64,000 nt of DNA from Nemertoderma westbladi (Eukaryota; Xenacoelomorpha; Nemertodermatida; Nemertodermatidae). Positions 59,752 through 64,000 of this stretch are shown piece by piece. Below the pieces are notes generated by a model. It was not told where the DNA came from and did no database searches. It saw nothing but the letters and a program-made list of their open reading frames with translations. Every line of letters begins with the position of its first letter. Position 1 is the stretch's first letter. The DNA lies in the NCBI GenBank assembly GCA_032718475.1, contig JAUCBJ010000923.1:1-64000 (forward strand), read 5' to 3'. The position numbers and the translations under genes are program-made.

Positions 59752-62700
59752 GATCTAGATCGTCGGAGATGGAGCTGGGTTGCGTGGCCAAGACATCGCG
59801 GCACAATATAGATCGTCGGAGATGGAGCTGGGTTGCGTGGCCAAGACATCGCGGCACAATATAGATCATAGGAGATGGAGCTGGGTTGCGTGGCCAAGAC
59901 ATTGCGGCACAATATAGATCGTCGGCGATGGAGCTGGGTTGCGTGGCCAAGACATCGCGGCACAATATAGATCATAGGAGATGGAGCTGGGTTGCGTGGC
60001 CAAGACATCGCGGCACAATATAGATCGTCGGAGATGGAGCTGGGTTGTGTGGCCAAGACATCGCGGCACAATATAGATCGTCGGAGATGGAGCTGGGTTG
60101 CGTGGCCAAGACATCGCGGCACAATATAGATCATATGAGATGGAGCTGGGTTGCGTGGCCAAGACATCGCGGCACAATATAGATCATAGGAGATGGAGCT
60201 GGGTTGCGTGGCCAAGACATTGCGGCACAATATAGATCGTCGGAGATGGAGCTGGGTTGCGTGGCCAAGACATCGCGGCACAATATAGATCATATGAGAT
60301 GGAGCTGGGTTGCGTGGCCAAGACATCGCGGCACAATATAGATCATAGGAGATGGAGCTGGGTTGCGTGGCCAAGACATTGCGGCACAATATAGATCATA
60401 GGAGATGGAGCTGGGTTGCGTGGCCAAGACATCGCGGCACAATATAGATCATAGGAGATGGAGCTGGGTTGCGTGGCCAAGACATTGCGGCACAATATAG
60501 ATCATAGGAGATGGAGCTGGGTTGCGTGGCCAAGACATTGCGGCACAATATAGATCATAGGAGATGGAGCTGGGTTGCGTGGCCAAGACATCGCGGCACA
60601 ATATAGATCATAGGAGATGGAGCTGGGTTGCGTGGCCAAGACATTGCGGCACAATATAGATCGTCGGAGATGGAGCTGGGTTGCGTGGCCAAGACATCGC
60701 GGCACAATATAGATCATAGGAGATGGAGCTGGGTTGCGTGGCCAAGACATTGCGGCACAATATAGATCGTCGGCGATGGAGCTGGGTTGCGTGGCCAAGA
60801 CATCGCGGCACAATATAGATCGTCGGAGATGGAGCTGGGTTGCGTGGCCAAGACATTGCGGCACAATATAGATCGTCGGCGATGGAGCTGGGTTGCGTGG
60901 CCAAGACATCGCGGCACAATATAGATCATAGGAGATGGAGCTGGGTTGCGTGGCCAAGACATCGCGGCACAATATAGATCGTCGGAGATGGAGCTGGGTT
61001 GTGTGGCCAAGACATCGCGGCACAATATAGATCGTCGGAGATGGAGCTGGGTTGCGTGGCCAAGACATCGCGGCACAATATAGATCATAGGAGATGGAGC
61101 TGGGTTGCGTGGCCAAGACATCGCGGCACAATATAGATCGTCGGAGATGGAGCTGGGTTGCGTGGCCAAGACATTGCGGCACAATATAGATCATAGGAGA
61201 TGGAGCTGGGTTGCGTGGCCAAGACATTGCGGCACAATATAGATCGTCGGAGATGGAGCTGGGTTGCGTGGCCAAGACATTGCGGCACAATATAGATCAT
61301 AGGAGATGGAGCTGGGTTGCGTGGCCAAGACATTGCGGCACAATATAGATCATAGGAGATGGAGCTGGGTTGCGTGGCCAAGACATTGCGGCACAATATA
61401 GATCGTCGGAGATGGAGCTGGGTTGCGTGGCCAAGACATTGCGGCACAATATAGATCATAGGAGATGGAGCTGGGTTGCGTGGCCAAGACATTGCGGCAC
61501 AATATAGATCGTCGGAGATGGAGCTGGGTTGCGTGGCCAAGACATTGCGGCACAATATAGATCATAGGAGATGGAGCTGGGTTGCGTGGCCAAGACATTG
61601 CGGCACAATATAGATCATAGGAGATGGAGCTGGGTTGCGTGGCCAAGACATTGCGGCACAATATAGATCATAGGAGATGGAGCTGGGTTGCGTGGCCAAG
61701 ACATTGCGGCACAATATAGATCGTCGGAGATGGAGCTGGGTTGCGTGGCCAAGACATTGCGGCACAATATAGATCATAGGAGATGGAGCTGGGTTGCGTG
61801 GCCAAGACATTGCGGCACAATATAGATCATAGGAGATGGAGCTGGGTTGCGTGGCCAAGACATTGCGGCACAATATAGATCGTCGGAGATGGAGCTGGGT
61901 TGCGTGGCCAAGACATTGCGGCACAATATAGATCGTCGGAGATGGAGCTGGGTTGCGTGGCCAAGACATTGCGGCACAATATAGATCATAGGAGATGGAG
62001 CTGGGTTGCGTGGCCAAGACATTGCGGCACAATATAGATCATAGGAGATGGAGCTGGGTTGCGTGGCCAAGACATTGCGGCACAATATAGATCGTCGGAG
62101 ATGGAGCTGGGTTGCGTGGCCAAGATATCGCGGCACAATATAGATCATAGGAGATGGAGCTGGGTTGCGTGGCCAAGACATCGCGGCACAATATAGATCG
62201 TCGGAGATGGAGCTGGGTTGCGTGGCCAAGACATCGCGGCACAATATAGATCATATGAGATGGAGCTGGGTTGCGTGGCCAAGACATTGCGGCACAATAT
62301 AGATCGTCGGAGATGAAGCTGGGTTGCGTGGCCAAGACATTGCGGCACAATATAGATCACAGGAGATAGAGCTGGGTTGCGTGGCCAAGACATTGCGGCA
62401 CAATATAGATCGTCGGAGATGGAGCTGGGTTGCGTGGCCAAGACATTGCGGCACAATATAGATCGTCGGAGATGGAGCTGGGTTGCGTGGCCAAGACATT
62501 GCGGCACAATATAGATCGTCGGAGATGAAGCTGGGTTGCGTGGCCAAGACATTGCGGCACAATATAGATCATAGGAGATGGAGCTGGGTTGCGTGGCCAA
62601 GACATCGCGGCACAATGTAGATCATATGAGATGGAGCTGGGTTGCGTGGCCAAGACATTGCGGCACAATATAGATCACAGGAGATAGAGCTGGGTTGCGT

Positions 62701-64000
62701 GGCCAAGACATTGCGGCACAATATAGATCATAGGAGATGGAGCTGGGTTGCGCGGCCAAGACATCGCGGCACAATATAGATCGTCGGAGATGGAGCTGGG
62801 TTGCGTGGCCAAGACATCGCGGCACAATATAGATCACAGGAGATAGAGCTGGGTTGCGTGGCCAAGACATTGCGGCACAATATAGATCATAGGAGATGGA
62901 GCTGGGTTGCGCGGCCAAGACATCGCGGCACAATATAGATCGTCGGAGATGGAGCTGGGTTGCGTGGCCAAGACATTGAGGCACAATATAGATCGTCGGA
63001 GATGAAGCTGGGTTGCGTGGCCAAGACATTGCGGCACAATATAGATCACAGGAGATAGAGCTGGGTTGCGTGGCCAAGACATTGCGGCACAATATAGATC
63101 ATAGGAGATGGAGCTGGGTTGCGCGGCCAAGACATCGCGGCACAATATAGATCGTCGGAGATGGAGCTGGGTTGCGTGGCCAAGACATTGCGTCACAATA
63201 TAGATCATAGGAGATGGAGCTGGGTTGCGTGGCCAAGACATTGCGGCACAATATAGATCATAGGAGATGGAGCTGGGTTGCGTGGCCAAGACATTGCGGC
63301 ACAATATAGATCGTCGGAGATGGAGCTGGGTTGCGTGGCCAAGATATCGCGGCACAATATAGATCATAGGAGATGGAGCTGGGTTGCGTGGCCAAGACAT
63401 TGCGGCACAATATAGATCATAGGAGATGGAGCTGGGTTGCGTGGCCAAGACATCGCGGCACAATATAGATCGTCGGAGATGAAGCTGGGTTGCGTGGCCA
63501 AGACATTGCGGCACAATATAGATCATAGGAGATGGAGCTGGGTTGCGTGGCCAAGACATTGCGGCACAATATAGATCACAGGAGATAGAGCTGGGTTGCG
63601 TGGCCAAGACATTGCGGCACAATATAGATCATAGGAGATGGAGCTGGGTTGCGTGGCCAAGACATTGCGGCACAATATAGATCGTCGGAGATGGAGCTGG
63701 GTTGCGTGGCCAAGACATTGCGGCACAATATAGATCGTCGGAGATGGAGCTGGGTTGCGTGGCCAAGATATCGCGGCACAATATAGATCGTCGGAGATGG
63801 AGCTGGGTTGCGTGGCCAAGACATTGCGGCACAATATAGATCATAGGAGATGGAGCTGGGTTGCGTGGCCAAGACATTGCGGCACAATATAGATCATAGG
63901 AGATGGAGCTGGGTTGCGTGGCCAAGACATTGCGGCACAATATAGATCATAGGAGATGGAGCTGGGTTGCGTGGCCAAGATATCGCGGCACAATATAGAT
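59752..64000. repeat. 53-bp satellite, at least 80 copies, runs off the window
   Basis: Unit (plus) ATAGATCGTCGGAGATGGAG, CTGGGTTGCGTGGCCAAGAC, ATCGCGGCACAAT. Diagnostic variants are GTCGG/ATAGG/ATATG/ACAGG and ATCGCGG/ATTGCGG. It reads open for stretches on the minus strand only because three units (159 bp) form a multiple of three. It contains no splice-donor copy. Confidence 0.97.

Noticed and set aside
59739-63940. Many overlapping ORFs of 103-262 codons on the minus strand
   Set aside because: Produced by the 53-bp satellite; the frame cycles every three units and stops are set by unit variants.

Overview
The window is animal nuclear DNA, probably from a marine invertebrate. It has spliced genes with GT-AG introns, LINE-type retrotransposons, foldback elements, and tandem repeats on a very large scale. 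No bacterial operon, phage, CRISPR, rRNA or tRNA gene was seen. I cannot name the species. Roughly 40 kb of the 64 kb (my estimate from array boundaries) is tandem repeat DNA with units of 5, 14, 22, 23, 27, 30, 39, 42, 53, 57, 58-60 and about 63 bp. Coding exons are GC-rich islands in AT-rich or repeat DNA. || Main gene: a NACHT and WD-repeat (NWD1/NWD2-like) gene on the minus strand runs from about 59258 down to a stop at 3906, with a poly-A signal at 3620-3615. Its 5' exons lie beyond the window or inside the 53-bp array. I assembled ten exons: 59258-59074, 57431-57140, 53996-53819, 28311-28164, 27848-26486, 25588-25461, 24829-24617, 20494-20310, 10017-9893 and 4108-3906. All nine junctions have GT/AG borders and matching reading phase, giving 1005 residues. 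Its introns hold nearly all the satellite DNA, including a 19-kb array of a 57-bp unit (about 336 copies). The NACHT Walker A and Walker B motifs both look degenerate. || Second gene: a FAM234-like (FG-GAP, single-pass membrane) gene with an uninterrupted ORF at 17219-15330 minus lies inside the 10.3-kb intron of the NWD-like gene, on the same strand. || Mobile elements: an antisense RTE-type LINE remnant (about 5465-7255, minus) sits inside a 14-bp satellite and is itself interrupted by a 479-bp foldback element. A second LINE (about 54060-57110, plus) fills one NWD intron almost completely; it has one internal stop and one frameshift. Smaller foldback elements lie at about 10500-10620, 26179-26320 and 48341-48690. 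|| Most unusual signal: in three introns of the NWD-like gene (after the exons ending at 53819, 25461 and 24617) the tandem array starts exactly at the exon-intron border. Each repeat unit contains a copy of the exon 3' end plus the 5' splice site (AG|GT). About 166, 9 and 53 equivalent splice donors are lined up. In the 30-bp and 27-bp arrays the unit length is a multiple of three with no stop in the reading frame, so use of a different donor copy would usually add 10- or 9-residue repeats without breaking the frame. A 23-bp array is anchored in a similar way at the stop codon of the FAM234-like ORF.
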